A DNA stretch of 64,000 bases from assembly GCF_000767615.3 (NCBI RefSeq), contig NZ_CP009553.3, forward strand, positions 3,844,001-3,908,000, in the 5' to 3' direction. The notes beneath the pieces are model-generated. The model did not search any database. It saw only the letters and a list, made by a program, of their open reading frames with translations, and was not told the origin of the DNA. Each line of letters opens with the position of its first letter. Position 1 is the first letter of the stretch. The translations under genes were made by a program, and so were the position numbers. Shown here piece by piece: positions 17,526-26,087 of this stretch. This DNA is from Pandoraea pnomenusa (GTDB lineage: Bacteria > Pseudomonadota > Gammaproteobacteria > Burkholderiales > Burkholderiaceae).

Positions 17526-19601
17526 TCAATCGCGTGCCAGCGCTTCCACCGGGTCCAGCCGTGCGGCATTGCGCGCCGGCATGAAACCGAATACCACCCC
17601 GATGAGCGTCGAGCACAGAAACGCCGTGACGATCGAGCCCATCGAGAACACCATCTTCCATTTCGCGACGAACAGCGCGAAGACGAAGCTCGCGCCGAAC
17701 GACAGTGCAATGCCGATCGCACCGCCCATCAGGCATACCATCACCGCCTCGACCAGGAACTGCTGCATGATGTCGCTCTGACGCGCGCCGACGGCCATGC
17801 GAATGCCGATTTCCCGCGTGCGTTCGGTCACCGACACGATCATGATGTTCATCACACCGATCCCGCCCACCACCAGTGAAATCACGGCGATCAGCGAGAG
17901 CAGCAGCGTGAGCGACTGGCTCGTCTTCTCGACCGTCTTCACGATGCTGTCCATGTTGTAGGTGAAGAAGTCCTTGCGCCCGTGGCGCTGCGTCATGAGT
18001 GTCTCGAGGCTCTTTTCGGCGGCCTTGCTCGGCTGGCCGTCACGTACCCGCACGGTAATGCTGTCGACGTTGCGCTGGCCAAACAGGCGCCCCGCGGCGG
18101 TGGTGTACGGCACCCAGATGTTCAGGCTCTTCATGTCCCCGAACGCGCTCTTCTTCTCGGCGGTCACGCCGATCACCACGCAAGGCAGGTTGCCCACGAA
18201 GATCACTTCGCCCAGCGGATTCGGATTCGCGCCGAAGAGCTTGCGACGCGTGTTCTGATCGATCACGGCGACCTGCGCCTGACGCCGCACTTCGTCGGCA
18301 CCGAACGCAATGCCCTGTGCGATGTTCAGCCCGCGCACCTGGAAGTAGTGCTCGCCCACGCCGGTCACCATCGCGCTCGCGTCGATGTTGCGATAGCGCA
18401 GCAGCAGGCTGCGCGCCGTCTCCGGTGTGGCGCTGTCGACATAGACCTGCTCGGACAGGGCCAGCACGTCCTCGGGCACCAGCGTCTGGATCGTCGTGGC
18501 GCGGTTGTCTCCCCAGTCCTTGCCGGGATAGATGTTGATCGTGTTCGTGCCGATGCTCCCGATCTCGGCCAGCATGTAGCGTTTGGCGCCCTCGCCGATG
18601 GCCACGATCGAGACCACCGACGTGATGCCGATGATGATCCCCAGCATCGTCAGGAACGTGCGCAGACGATGCGAGACCAGCGCGATCCACGCCATGCGGA
18701 ACGCCTCGGCGAACCGGTCGATGCCGCCGGCCCAGCGACGCGGCGCGGCCACCGGGTCCGGGGCGCCGGTGTGACCGGCCTGCGGCGCCGCCGGGTCGGG
18801 CCGGCGCGCCGCGCCCGGATCGTCCGGCGCTGGCTCGACGTCGTCGCCCGGCATCTCCTCGGGTGGCTCGACCACGGGCGTGTTCGCCCGGTCGGCCACG
18901 ATCTCGCCGTCGCGAATCTCGATGATGCGACGGGCGTGCGCGGCGACGTTTTCGTCGTGGGTCACGATGATGACCGTGTGCCCCAGCGCATTGAGCTCCT
19001 TCAGAATGCGGATGACTTCCCTGCCGCTGCGCGAATCGAGCGCGCCTGTCGGTTCGTCGGCGAGAATGACTTCACCGCCGTTCATCAACGCGCGCGCGAT
19101 ACTCACGCGCTGCTGCTGACCGCCCGAGAGCTGGCTCGGACGATGATGCATGCGGTCGGCGAGTCCAAGGCGGGCGAGCAGCATCTCCGAGCGCACGCGA
19201 CGCGACGCATGCGCGGCGCCGGTGTAGACGGCCGGCATTTCCACGTTCGACGCGGCGTCCAGATGGGGCAGCAGGTGATAGCGCTGGAAGATGAATCCGA
19301 AATGCTCCCGGCGCAACTGCGCGAGCGCGTTGGCGTCGAGATCGCGGGTCTCGCGCCCGGCCACCCGGTAGCTGCCCTCGCTCGGATGATCGAGGCAGCC
19401 GAGGATGTTCATCAGCGTGGACTTGCCCGAACCGGACGCCCCCATGATGGCGACGATCTCGCCGGCCTCGATGGCGAGGTTGACATCGTGCAGCACCACG
19501 ACATCGCGCTCCCCCGCCGGAAACCGGCGGGTAATGCCCGAGAGCGACAGCATCGGGACCGACCCGGAATCGACGGTGGGCGGGGCGGAAGTGCTCGACA
19601 T
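17526..19601 (-). CDS. macB: MacB-type ABC transporter, fused ATPase and permease
   Basis: The 691-residue product has an N-terminal ABC ATPase: Walker A GASGSGKST near residue 55, signature LSGGQQQR, Walker B VILADEPTG and the switch histidine in VTHDE. A linker rich in Pro, Ala and Asp leads to a MacB/FtsX-type permease. That has one N-terminal helix, a large periplasmic domain and three C-terminal helices (LTLLLSLIAVISLVVGGIGV and others). MacB drives efflux from the periplasm through a TolC-like channel, exporting macrolides, lipopeptides or siderophores in known systems. It is 18 bases after macA and 11 before the outer-membrane gene. The gene symbol is by family only. Confidence 0.92.
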   Translation of the reverse strand: MSSTSAPPTVDSGSVPMLSLSGITRRFPAGERDVVVLHDVNLAIEAGEIVAIMGASGSGKSTLMNILGCLDHPSEGSYRVAGRETRDLDANALAQLRREHFGFIFQRYHLLPHLDAASNVEMPAVYTGAAHASRRVRSEMLLARLGLADRMHHRPSQLSGGQQQRVSIARALMNGGEVILADEPTGALDSRSGREVIRILKELNALGHTVIIVTHDENVAAHARRIIEIRDGEIVADRANTPVVEPPEEMPGDDVEPAPDDPGAARRPDPAAPQAGHTGAPDPVAAPRRWAGGIDRFAEAFRMAWIALVSHRLRTFLTMLGIIIGITSVVSIVAIGEGAKRYMLAEIGSIGTNTINIYPGKDWGDNRATTIQTLVPEDVLALSEQVYVDSATPETARSLLLRYRNIDASAMVTGVGEHYFQVRGLNIAQGIAFGADEVRRQAQVAVIDQNTRRKLFGANPNPLGEVIFVGNLPCVVIGVTAEKKSAFGDMKSLNIWVPYTTAAGRLFGQRNVDSITVRVRDGQPSKAAEKSLETLMTQRHGRKDFFTYNMDSIVKTVEKTSQSLTLLLSLIAVISLVVGGIGVMNIMIVSVTERTREIGIRMAVGARQSDIMQQFLVEAVMVCLMGGAIGIALSFGASFVFALFVAKWKMVFSMGSIVTAFLCSTLIGVVFGFMPARNAARLDPVEALARD

Positions 19602-19619
19602 GCTCGGCGTCCCTTCCCT

Positions 19620-20813
19620 TTACTGTGCCTGGCCGGCGTTGGATGACGTATCGACAGGCGCGGACTCGCCCGCCTCGCCGATCACGACGCGCTCGCCGGC
19701 CGAGAGGCCTTCGCGCACTTCGACCCGGACGTTGTTGTTCAGGCCGGTCACGATCTGGCGCGTGACGGCCTTGCCGTCGTCGCCGAGCACGCGCACTTCG
19801 TAGCGATTCGGCCCGACGCGTTTGCCGAGCGCCGCCACCGGCACGTTCAGCGCCTGCCTGGCCGTGCCGAGCAGCACGTTGACCTGTGCGGTCATGGAGA
19901 TGCGCAGGCGATGGTCGTCGTTAGGCACGTCGAACAGCGCGTTGTAGAACACGGCCGTATTGTTGCGCGTGGCGCCGCCGCCCAGCGTGCTCTGCGTGTC
20001 GAGGTAATTCTGCGGTGCGGGCTCGATGGCGCGCAGCTTGCCGTAATAGCGCTTGTCGGGGTCGCCAAGAATCGTGAAGTACGCCGTTTGTCCCGGCTGG
20101 ATGCGGATCACGTCGGCTTCCGAGACCTGCGCCTTGACGGTGATGGTGCTCACGTCGGCGAGTTTCAGGATCACCGGCGCCTGCTGCTGGGCGACCACGG
20201 TCTGGCCTTCCTGGGTGACGATGGCGACGACCTCGCCGTCCATGGGGGCCTCGATGCGCGTGTAGCCGACACTGGCCCGCGCCGATTCGATCTGCACACG
20301 GGCCTTGCGGATCTGCGCGTCGAGCCCGAGCAGCGTGGCGCGCTGGGTGTCGAGCGCGGCCTGGGCCGCTTCGTAGTCCTGACGCGACGTCGCCTCATCG
20401 GGCAGCATCTGGCGCTGGCGCGCGAAGGCGAGCTCGGCCTGGCGAAGCTGCGCCTGCGCGGTGCGCTTTTGCGCCTGAAGATTCTGCTCGTCCGCCTCGG
20501 CCGAACGCAGGCCGTTCTGTGCAAGCACCGGATCAATCTGCGCGAGCCATTGTCCCTTCTTGACCTTGTCGCCGAGCTTGACCTTGAGCGACTTCAACTG
20601 ACCGGTGACCTGCGCACCCACGTCGACCTGCTGCACGGCGCCCAGTGTGCCCGTTGCCAGCACGGTATTTTCGAGGTCGCTGCGCTCGACCCTGGCACTG
20701 ATGTACTGCGGCGGCTTCGGGGTCGCGAGACTGCGCAGCCCCAGCACCACGAGCACGACGAGGGCAACGAGGCTGGCGACGAGGTAGCGTCGGCGGCGAA
20801 TGAACTGGATCAT
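19620..20813 (-). CDS. macA: MacA-type periplasmic adaptor (membrane fusion protein)
   Basis: The 397-residue product starts with one membrane anchor (RYLVASLVALVVLVVLGL). Lipoyl-like halves follow (ATGTLGAVQQVDVGAQVTGQ), then a long coiled coil (AEDEQNLQ-like helices from about 100 to 165) and beta-barrel domains (TVKAQVSEADVIRIQPGQTA). This is the standard MacA architecture linking MacB to the outer-membrane channel. It is the first gene of the minus-strand operon. The intergenic region upstream has no clear operator. Confidence 0.92.
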   Translation of the reverse strand: MIQFIRRRRYLVASLVALVVLVVLGLRSLATPKPPQYISARVERSDLENTVLATGTLGAVQQVDVGAQVTGQLKSLKVKLGDKVKKGQWLAQIDPVLAQNGLRSAEADEQNLQAQKRTAQAQLRQAELAFARQRQMLPDEATSRQDYEAAQAALDTQRATLLGLDAQIRKARVQIESARASVGYTRIEAPMDGEVVAIVTQEGQTVVAQQQAPVILKLADVSTITVKAQVSEADVIRIQPGQTAYFTILGDPDKRYYGKLRAIEPAPQNYLDTQSTLGGGATRNNTAVFYNALFDVPNDDHRLRISMTAQVNVLLGTARQALNVPVAALGKRVGPNRYEVRVLGDDGKAVTRQIVTGLNNNVRVEVREGLSAGERVVIGEAGESAPVDTSSNAGQAQ

Positions 20814-20915
20814 GGAGCGAAATGAACGATCAAAAAGGCCCGTCGAAAAAAACGCTGCGCCATTGCGCTGCCGCTGACCGGCCTGCCGATCCGCCGGTGT
20901 GGCGAACCCGCCCGA

Positions 20916-21065
20916 TCACCGCCGCCCGGCACCGTTCGGAGCACAAAAAGATGAGAGTTTAAGCCGTTTGACGCCTCTACAGACCATCCGGCGGCACGAC
21001 CGCAGCAAAGAAAGCCCGCCGACGACGATGACGAAGCCGCTGTGAAGCTGGAAGAGCGTACGCAT
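20916..21065 (-). CDS. Possible 49-residue peptide coupled to the upstream micropeptide
   Basis: The ATG at 21065 overlaps the stop of the micropeptide at 21065-21142 (TAATG), the arrangement expected for translational coupling. The peptide begins MRTLFQLHSGFVIVVGGLSL, contains one hydrophobic segment and continues with a basic, cysteine-containing tail to 20916. It has no ribosome binding site of its own and no recognised family. It could equally be non-coding sequence after the micropeptide. Confidence 0.25.
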   Translation of the reverse strand: MRTLFQLHSGFVIVVGGLSLLRSCRRMVCRGVKRLKLSSFCAPNGAGRR

Positions 21066-21142
21066 TACAGCGGCCTGATGCGCAGGAAACCGGCGATCAG
21101 GCCCGCGATCGCTTTGGGGAACAAGCCGGGAACGTAGCGCAT
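21065..21142 (-). CDS. 25-residue cationic hydrophobic micropeptide
   Basis: The start at 21142 follows a strong ribosome binding site (AAGGAGT). The product starts MRYVPGLFPKAIAGLIAGFL and ends RIRPL. It is hydrophobic and glycine-rich with lysine and arginine at the ends, so it is probably membrane-active or membrane-anchored. It lies in a divergent region with the TRIC-family gene at 21326. That region holds a 17-base motif closely resembling one next to the micropeptides at 13211-13428. I know of no family; the call rests on the ribosome binding site, the length and the composition. Confidence 0.55.
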   Translation of the reverse strand: MRYVPGLFPKAIAGLIAGFLRIRPL

Positions 21143-21241
21143 GGTGGACTCCTTGACGTTGTGGTGACACGGCGAGCCCGATGGCCCGTGCCTGTGTCGT
21201 TTCATTGCAAGCAGTGTCTCATCGGCCCCACCTCCGGGAAA

Positions 21242-21258
21242 CTTGTACAAATCACAGT
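21242..21258. promoter_or_regulatory. 17-base motif shared with the promoter of the other micropeptide locus
   Basis: CTTGTACAAATCACAGT at 21242-21258 matches CTTGTATTAATCACAGT at 13092-13108 at 15 of 17 positions. Here the motif is on the plus strand, 68 bases before the TRIC-family start at 21326 and 100 bases upstream of the divergent micropeptide start. The TTTCG element seen at 13081 is absent. It may be a binding site of a shared regulator. Confidence 0.35.
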
Positions 21259-21325
21259 GCGGGCGCGGCCCGATCGCGGCCGGATCGTGCTGGTGATATA
21301 TTTCCCCGGCATTCGAAGGGACATT

Positions 21326-21960
21326 ATGAAAACGGAAATCTTCTACGCGTTGTACCTGATCGCCATCGTGACCGAGGCGATGTCGGGCGCGATCATGGGG
21401 ATGCAGCGCGGCATGGACCGCTTCGGCCTCGCCTTCGTGGGCATGGTGACGGCGCTGGGCGGTGGCACCATCCGCGACGTCCTGTTCGGCCGCCATCCGC
21501 TCGTCTGGATCGCCCATCCGGAGTATTTGCTGCTCACGCTGGGGGCCGCCACGCTGGCGTCCATCGTGGCACGTCACATTCACCGGCTGCGCATGACGTT
21601 CATCACCGTGGACGCCATCGGACTGGCCGCGTTCACCATTCTCGGTTGCGATATCGGCATGACGGTGAGCACGAGTCCGGTCATCGTCGTGATGGCCGGC
21701 GTGCTCACGGGTATCGGCGGGGGATGCTGCGCGATCTGCTTTGCGGACAGGTGCCGCTGGTGCTGCGACGCGAGATGTACGCGAGCGTGGCGTGCATTGC
21801 CGGTGCGCTGTACGTGGCGATGCTGCACTGGGGGGTACCGAACGGCGTGGCGACGACCATCGGCTGCCTGGCAGGCTTCGTGATCCGAATGCTGGCGGTC
21901 TGGTTCGGCTGGCGTTTCCGGACCTTCGAGAACGAAACGCCGACCGAACCGATGCACTAG
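21326..21960 (+). pseudogene. TRIC/UPF0126-family membrane channel protein, one-base frameshift
   Basis: The start at 21326 follows GAAGGGA. The N-terminal half is typical of the seven-helix TRIC/UPF0126 family (YadS/YicG-like): IVTEAMSGAIMGMQRGMDRF, then VTALGGGTIRDVLFGRHP. The second repeat should read GIGGGMLRDLLCGQVPLVLR, but the frame changes at a G5 run (21719-21723). The continuation is in the next frame to 21960. The 635 bases are one short of a codon multiple, so a single missing G restores a 211-residue protein. Family members include cation channels and a glycine transporter. Whether the lesion is real or an assembly error is open. Confidence 0.85.
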
Positions 21961-21988
21961 CCGCCGGGCGCCCGGGGCCGGCATCGCG

Positions 21989-23344
21989 CTAGCGCGACGC
22001 CGGTGTCTCGAACGCCTCGGCCGACACCGGCCCGCCAAAGCCGTACTTCGCTCGCGGTCGCAGCATGAACGCCTGCGTGCGCTGCTCCGTGACATGGGCC
22101 ACCCAGCCCGCCGAACGGCCGACGATCCACATCGCGGTGGACACGCCGTCGGGCAATTGCAGCGCGCGCGCGAGCGTGACCAGCCCCGTCGCAAGACCGG
22201 GATGTGCGTTCAACTCGATGCGCATACGCTCGAGAAACGCCAGCGTCCGGCGGGTGTTCTCGCGCGATGCGGCGTCCATCGCGCCTTTTCCCGTTGCCGC
22301 CATGAGATCCGCCGCGCACTGCATCATGAGATCGGCGCGTGCGTCGCCGCCCGGATACAGCGGATGGTTGAATCCGAACAGGCTTGCGCCGTATTCGCGT
22401 ACGCGATCGACCCGCGAGTCGAGTGCGTCGTAAGGCTCGCACAACAGCAGCGTTTCGATCTTCTCGGTGCTGGTGCCCGTCGTGAAGCCGATATGCGAGC
22501 CGATGGCCGCCGCCACGCAACCGAACAGATCGGCGTTGGTCGACGCCGCCACACGCGCCGAGAACGTCGCCGGGGCCAGTTCGTTATCGGCCAGCACGAC
22601 CAGCGCGGCATTCATCGCACGCAGCCGCATCGGCGTGAGCGCGATGCCGGCCGCGCGCAGCATGTGCGTGGCGATGTTCTCCCCGTTGCCGCGCGCCGCG
22701 AAGCAGCGCCCGGGTCCGAGAAAGCCGACGCAACCGGCCATGCAATGCAGCATCATGCGCGCGGCCTGGACGGCGGCGCCGTCGGCAAGCTCGCGTGCGC
22801 CGCGCTCGTGCATCGCGAGCGCGAACGGCACCATGCCCAGCAGATTGCCGATATCCGCGCTCGCGACTTCGTCGTTGTACGTCGCGAGAAAGCGCAAAAC
22901 GTCGGGCGGTGTGTCCTGCATTGGCCACTCGGCAATGCTGTCCTGCCAGATGCCGGTCATGAGCAGATGCACCACCGACTCGAACGACGCACCGCCTGCC
23001 GCCAGGTCGATCGCCAGACGGTTGCGATAGCGGGGGCCGTGCGGCGTGATCTGCGTGATCGCGGAATGCAACACCGGGTCGCCGAAACGCATCGTCGATT
23101 CCGCCACCGCACCGGTCGGCGCCCGCCCGCGTTTGCGCGTGGCCAGGCGCTCCACGTCGCGCCGCAGGTACAGGCTCTTGCGCCCGTCTTCATGCGGCCT
23201 CGCGCGGATCAAGCCCCGGCTCACGTAGGCGTAAAGCGTGGCGGGCTTGATGGCGAGCATGCTGAGGACTTCCTCGCGCGTCATCAGGTCGGTCGGTTGC
23301 GTCATCGTCTGTCTCGTCTGTCTCGTCGGTCTCGTCGGTCTCAT
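21989..23344 (-). CDS. Citrate synthase-like protein with N-terminal MerR-type helix-turn-helix
   Basis: About 451 residues are encoded from the ATG at 23344, which follows AAGGGG at five bases; the ATG at 23305 is an alternative. A small DNA-binding-like domain comes first (MTREEVLSMLAIKPATLYAY, then VSRGLIRARPHEDGRKSLYL). It precedes a citrate/2-methylcitrate synthase fold with GNGENIATHMLRAAG and GASLFGFNHPLYPGGDAR, the latter holding the catalytic histidine region. Such fusions may act as enzymes, regulators or both. A condensing reaction with an acyl-CoA is plausible. The gene is divergent from an AAHS-type transporter and a decarboxylase/aldolase pair, suggesting a shared pathway. Substrate is unknown. 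Confidence 0.82.
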   Translation of the reverse strand: MRPTRPTRQTRQTMTQPTDLMTREEVLSMLAIKPATLYAYVSRGLIRARPHEDGRKSLYLRRDVERLATRKRGRAPTGAVAESTMRFGDPVLHSAITQITPHGPRYRNRLAIDLAAGGASFESVVHLLMTGIWQDSIAEWPMQDTPPDVLRFLATYNDEVASADIGNLLGMVPFALAMHERGARELADGAAVQAARMMLHCMAGCVGFLGPGRCFAARGNGENIATHMLRAAGIALTPMRLRAMNAALVVLADNELAPATFSARVAASTNADLFGCVAAAIGSHIGFTTGTSTEKIETLLLCEPYDALDSRVDRVREYGASLFGFNHPLYPGGDARADLMMQCAADLMAATGKGAMDAASRENTRRTLAFLERMRIELNAHPGLATGLVTLARALQLPDGVSTAMWIVGRSAGWVAHVTEQRTQAFMLRPRAKYGFGGPVSAEAFETPASR

Positions 23345-23350
23345 CTGCCC
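23306..23350 (-). repeat. Nine-base tandem repeat at the start of the citrate synthase gene
   Basis: Five tandem units read on the plus strand as CGTCTGTCT (twice), CGTCGGTCT (twice) and a degenerate CATCTGCCC. On the coding strand, from the ATG at 23344, they encode an Arg-Pro-Thr/Arg-Gln-Thr repeat. Nine bases keep the frame, so copy number can vary without breaking the gene. It also sits just before the alternative ATG at 23305. Confidence 0.8.
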
Positions 23351-23437
23351 CTTGCACCTCAGGCGTTGCAGCGGGCGGTGATTCGTGCGGATCCTGCGCC
23401 TTTCGGCGGAATTCGCGACACATGATGCCATAGGTAT

Positions 23438-23462
23438 ATTGACTTTAATAATCAATATTGAT
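23438..23462. promoter_or_regulatory. Palindromic operator candidate between the citrate synthase and MFS genes
   Basis: ATCAATATTGAT at 23451-23462 is a perfect 12-base palindrome, preceded by a related half site ATTGAC at 23438-23443. It lies in the AT-rich divergent promoter region. A regulator bound here could control both genes; the HTH-bearing citrate synthase itself is a conceivable one. Confidence 0.4.
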
Positions 23463-23525
23463 AAACAAAAAACCGCCCAGTAAAGTCGACTCCGAAATTC
23501 ACGACAAAGACACTGCGGAGCCACG

Positions 23526-24929
23526 ATGCCGGCCTCCGACAGGTCGCCCCTTCGGAGACAAGGCATGGCCCATGACATCGCGCAGACGCCGTCGGAACGC
23601 ATCGACGTTCGCGAGACGCTGCAATCCGCGCCACTGGGCGCGTTTCACTATCGGCTAGGCACGCTGCTTGCGCTGATCCTCCTGTTCGACGGCTTCGATC
23701 TCTACAACGCCGCCTACATCGTGCATGACGTCACCTCGCTCTGGCACCTCTCGCCAAGTCAGATCGGCGTACTGCTGTCGTGCGGGCTGGCCGGCTTCGC
23801 CGCGGGCTCGGCTGTCTCGGGGCCGTTCAGCGACCGGATCGGGCGACGCCGGGTGCTGCTCGCCGGCATCTGGCTCTCGGGCCTGATGAGTCTGGCGATC
23901 GCCGTCTTCGCGCACGACCTGATGTCGTTCATCGGCCTGCGTTTCGCGATGGGTATTTCGCTGGGGCTGTTGATGCCGGTGGCCGTCACGTACATCAACG
24001 AGATCGCACCCAAGCGCAGCGCGAACGTCTTCACGATCGTGTTCTTCACCTGTGGATGGATCGGCGGTGCCACGGCCTCGGGCTTCATCGCCGCCTGGCT
24101 GATCCCGCAATACGGCTGGCAAAGCATGTACTTCGTCGGCGGCCTGTCGGTCGTGCTCGCGCTCGTTTTGCAGTTCGTGTTGCCCGAGTCGGTCTCTTTT
24201 CTCGCCAGTCGCGGGCGTCAGGACGCCGTACGCGCGCAACTCGCGCGTCTGTGGCCCGCGCGCGCGCCGGAATTCGAAAAGGCGACGTTCACCTCGCCGG
24301 ACGCCGGCATCAAGGCGGGCTCCGTGGCCGCGCTGTTCTCGGCCGGCTTCCGCCGTCAGACGATCTGCTTCTGGGCCATGGGAGCGTTGTCGTTGTTCTC
24401 GTCCTACGGACTGTCCGGCTGGCTGCCGACGATCATGCTCAAGCGTGGCGAGAATTTGTCGACGAGCTTCGCCTATGGTTCGCTGCTGGTCTTCGCCTCG
24501 GCGTTCGGTAGTCTGATCTGCGGCGTGCTCGCCGACCGCATCGGCAACCGCCGACTGGCAATGTCGCTCGCGTGGCTGTGCGGTGCGGCCGCCATTGCCA
24601 TGCTCGCGCTCGCCTCCGGCGGCTCGGTGACGTTCGTGGGGATCGTCGTGGCCGGCATGTTCGTCATCGGCACGCAGACCGTGCTCAACAACCTGGTTGC
24701 CGTGAGCTATCCCACGGAGATTCGCAGCACCGCGGTCGGGCTCTACCTCGGTATCGCCCGCGTGGGCGCCATGTGTGGCCCGGCCATCGCGGGCGTGCTG
24801 CAACAACTCACCGGCGGGGCCGGCACGATGTTCTTCGTGCTCGGCGCCGCGCTCGTCACGGCCGCGGTGCTGGTGTTTCTCGTGGCGCGCCCCGAGCGCC
24901 TGCCCAAGGCCCCCGCCTTCGGTCACTGA
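23526..24929 (+). CDS. MFS transporter, aromatic acid:H+ symporter (AAHS)-like
   Basis: The 467-residue product has twelve predicted membrane helices. The first bears the AAHS signature LLFDGFDLYNAAYIV, and loop 2-3 has the MFS motif FSDRIGRRRVLLAG. The mid loop is short and the second half has LADRIGNRRLAMSLAWLCG. AAHS permeases import aromatic acids such as benzoates, phthalates or vanillate in symport with protons. The ATG at 23526 follows GGAG; an ATG at 23565 is also possible. Position upstream of a decarboxylase-like gene and a class II aldolase supports uptake of their substrate. Confidence 0.87.
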   Translation: MPASDRSPLRRQGMAHDIAQTPSERIDVRETLQSAPLGAFHYRLGTLLALILLFDGFDLYNAAYIVHDVTSLWHLSPSQIGVLLSCGLAGFAAGSAVSGPFSDRIGRRRVLLAGIWLSGLMSLAIAVFAHDLMSFIGLRFAMGISLGLLMPVAVTYINEIAPKRSANVFTIVFFTCGWIGGATASGFIAAWLIPQYGWQSMYFVGGLSVVLALVLQFVLPESVSFLASRGRQDAVRAQLARLWPARAPEFEKATFTSPDAGIKAGSVAALFSAGFRRQTICFWAMGALSLFSSYGLSGWLPTIMLKRGENLSTSFAYGSLLVFASAFGSLICGVLADRIGNRRLAMSLAWLCGAAAIAMLALASGGSVTFVGIVVAGMFVIGTQTVLNNLVAVSYPTEIRSTAVGLYLGIARVGAMCGPAIAGVLQQLTGGAGTMFFVLGAALVTAAVLVFLVARPERLPKAPAFGH

Positions 24930-25037
24930 GGGCTGCCCCCAGCCTCCCTCCGGCAAGCTCGGCGTTCCACGCGCCGCATCCAACGACATCGGGCGTCGCC
25001 GCGACAAGGCGCCGACGCCCGCGCAAGGGATCGCATC

Positions 25038-26027
25038 ATGTCCACGCTGCCCCTCTCGCTCGCCATCAACGACTACGACCACGTGCGCGACCTGCTCGCC
25101 GGCCGGGTCGCGGCCGAAGGCATCGACCTCATTGCCTCGGTGCTGCCGGTCGAGGAGATCTTCTATCGCACCACGCATTATCAGGAGTGGGATCTCTCGG
25201 AGATGTCGCTCGCGAAGTACGCCTCGCTGCGCTCCCAGGGCGACGATCGCCTGATCGGCCTGCCGGTATTTCCGTCGCGCGTGTTCCGGTTGTCGTCGCT
25301 CTATGTGCGCGATCGTGGCGATATCGCGTCGCCCGCCGATCTTCGCGGGCGTCGCATCGGCGTGCCCGAATGGGCGCAAACGGCGTCGGTCTATTCGCGC
25401 GGCTGGCTCTCGCACGATCAGGGCGTGGCGCTGGCCGACATCGAGTGGGTGCAGGCCGGCGTGAACCAGGCGGGGCGGCGCGAGAAAGTCGCCGTTCGTG
25501 TGCCGGACCACGTGCGCTACCGGCCCGCGCCCGGCAAATCGCTTACCGGAATGCTGCTCGACGGCGAGATCGACGCCATCCTCAGCGCCCGGCCGCCCGC
25601 GCCGCCGCCCGGTCGCGAAACCGAGATCGTGCGGTTGTTTTCCGACGTCGAGTCCGCCGAGCGCGACTATTTCGCACGCTCGGGCATCTTTCCGATCATG
25701 CATCTGATCGTGATGCGGCGCGAGCGCTTCGCCGCGCATCCGTGGATCGCGGGCAATCTCCTTCGGGCGTTCACGCAGGCGAAGGACGCCAGCATCGCCC
25801 GTCTCGAGGACATCACGTGCTCGCATTTCCCGCTGCCCTGGATGCCCCAGCGCGCGGCCCAGGCGCGTGCCATGTTCGGCGGCGATCCATGGCCGTACGG
25901 CATAGCGCCCAACCAGGTGACGCTGGACGCCTTCCTGCGCTTCGCCCACGAGCAGGGGGTGTGCCATCGGCCGATGCAGGCCGACGAACTGTTTCCGCCG
26001 GAGCTCGGCGCCGACGTCAGGATTTGA
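25038..26027 (+). CDS. 4,5-dihydroxyphthalate decarboxylase-like protein
   Basis: The 329-residue cytoplasmic product resembles 4,5-dihydroxyphthalate decarboxylase (Pht5-like). That family has a type II periplasmic binding-protein fold without a signal peptide. Recognisable parts are LSLAINDYDHVRDLLAGRVA, DLSEMSLAKYASLRSQGDD, RVFRLSSLYVRD, DLRGRRIGVPEWAQTASVY and YGIAPNQVTLDAFLRFAHEQ. Family members decarboxylate dihydroxyphthalate to protocatechuate, but the fold also covers other functions, so substrate is not assured. It is 108 bases after the transporter and 60 before the class II aldolase, consistent with one operon. Confidence 0.75.
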   Translation: MSTLPLSLAINDYDHVRDLLAGRVAAEGIDLIASVLPVEEIFYRTTHYQEWDLSEMSLAKYASLRSQGDDRLIGLPVFPSRVFRLSSLYVRDRGDIASPADLRGRRIGVPEWAQTASVYSRGWLSHDQGVALADIEWVQAGVNQAGRREKVAVRVPDHVRYRPAPGKSLTGMLLDGEIDAILSARPPAPPPGRETEIVRLFSDVESAERDYFARSGIFPIMHLIVMRRERFAAHPWIAGNLLRAFTQAKDASIARLEDITCSHFPLPWMPQRAAQARAMFGGDPWPYGIAPNQVTLDAFLRFAHEQGVCHRPMQADELFPPELGADVRI

Positions 26028-26087
26028 CGTGCGCCAACGTCGAGCCTCCGCTCGTTTCATCGCATTTCCACTTCAATCGCCAACACC

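Noticed and set aside
17526..17736. Longer start for the outer-membrane lipoprotein at 17736
   Set aside because: It would overlap macB by over 200 bases and put the lipoprotein signal in the middle of the protein.
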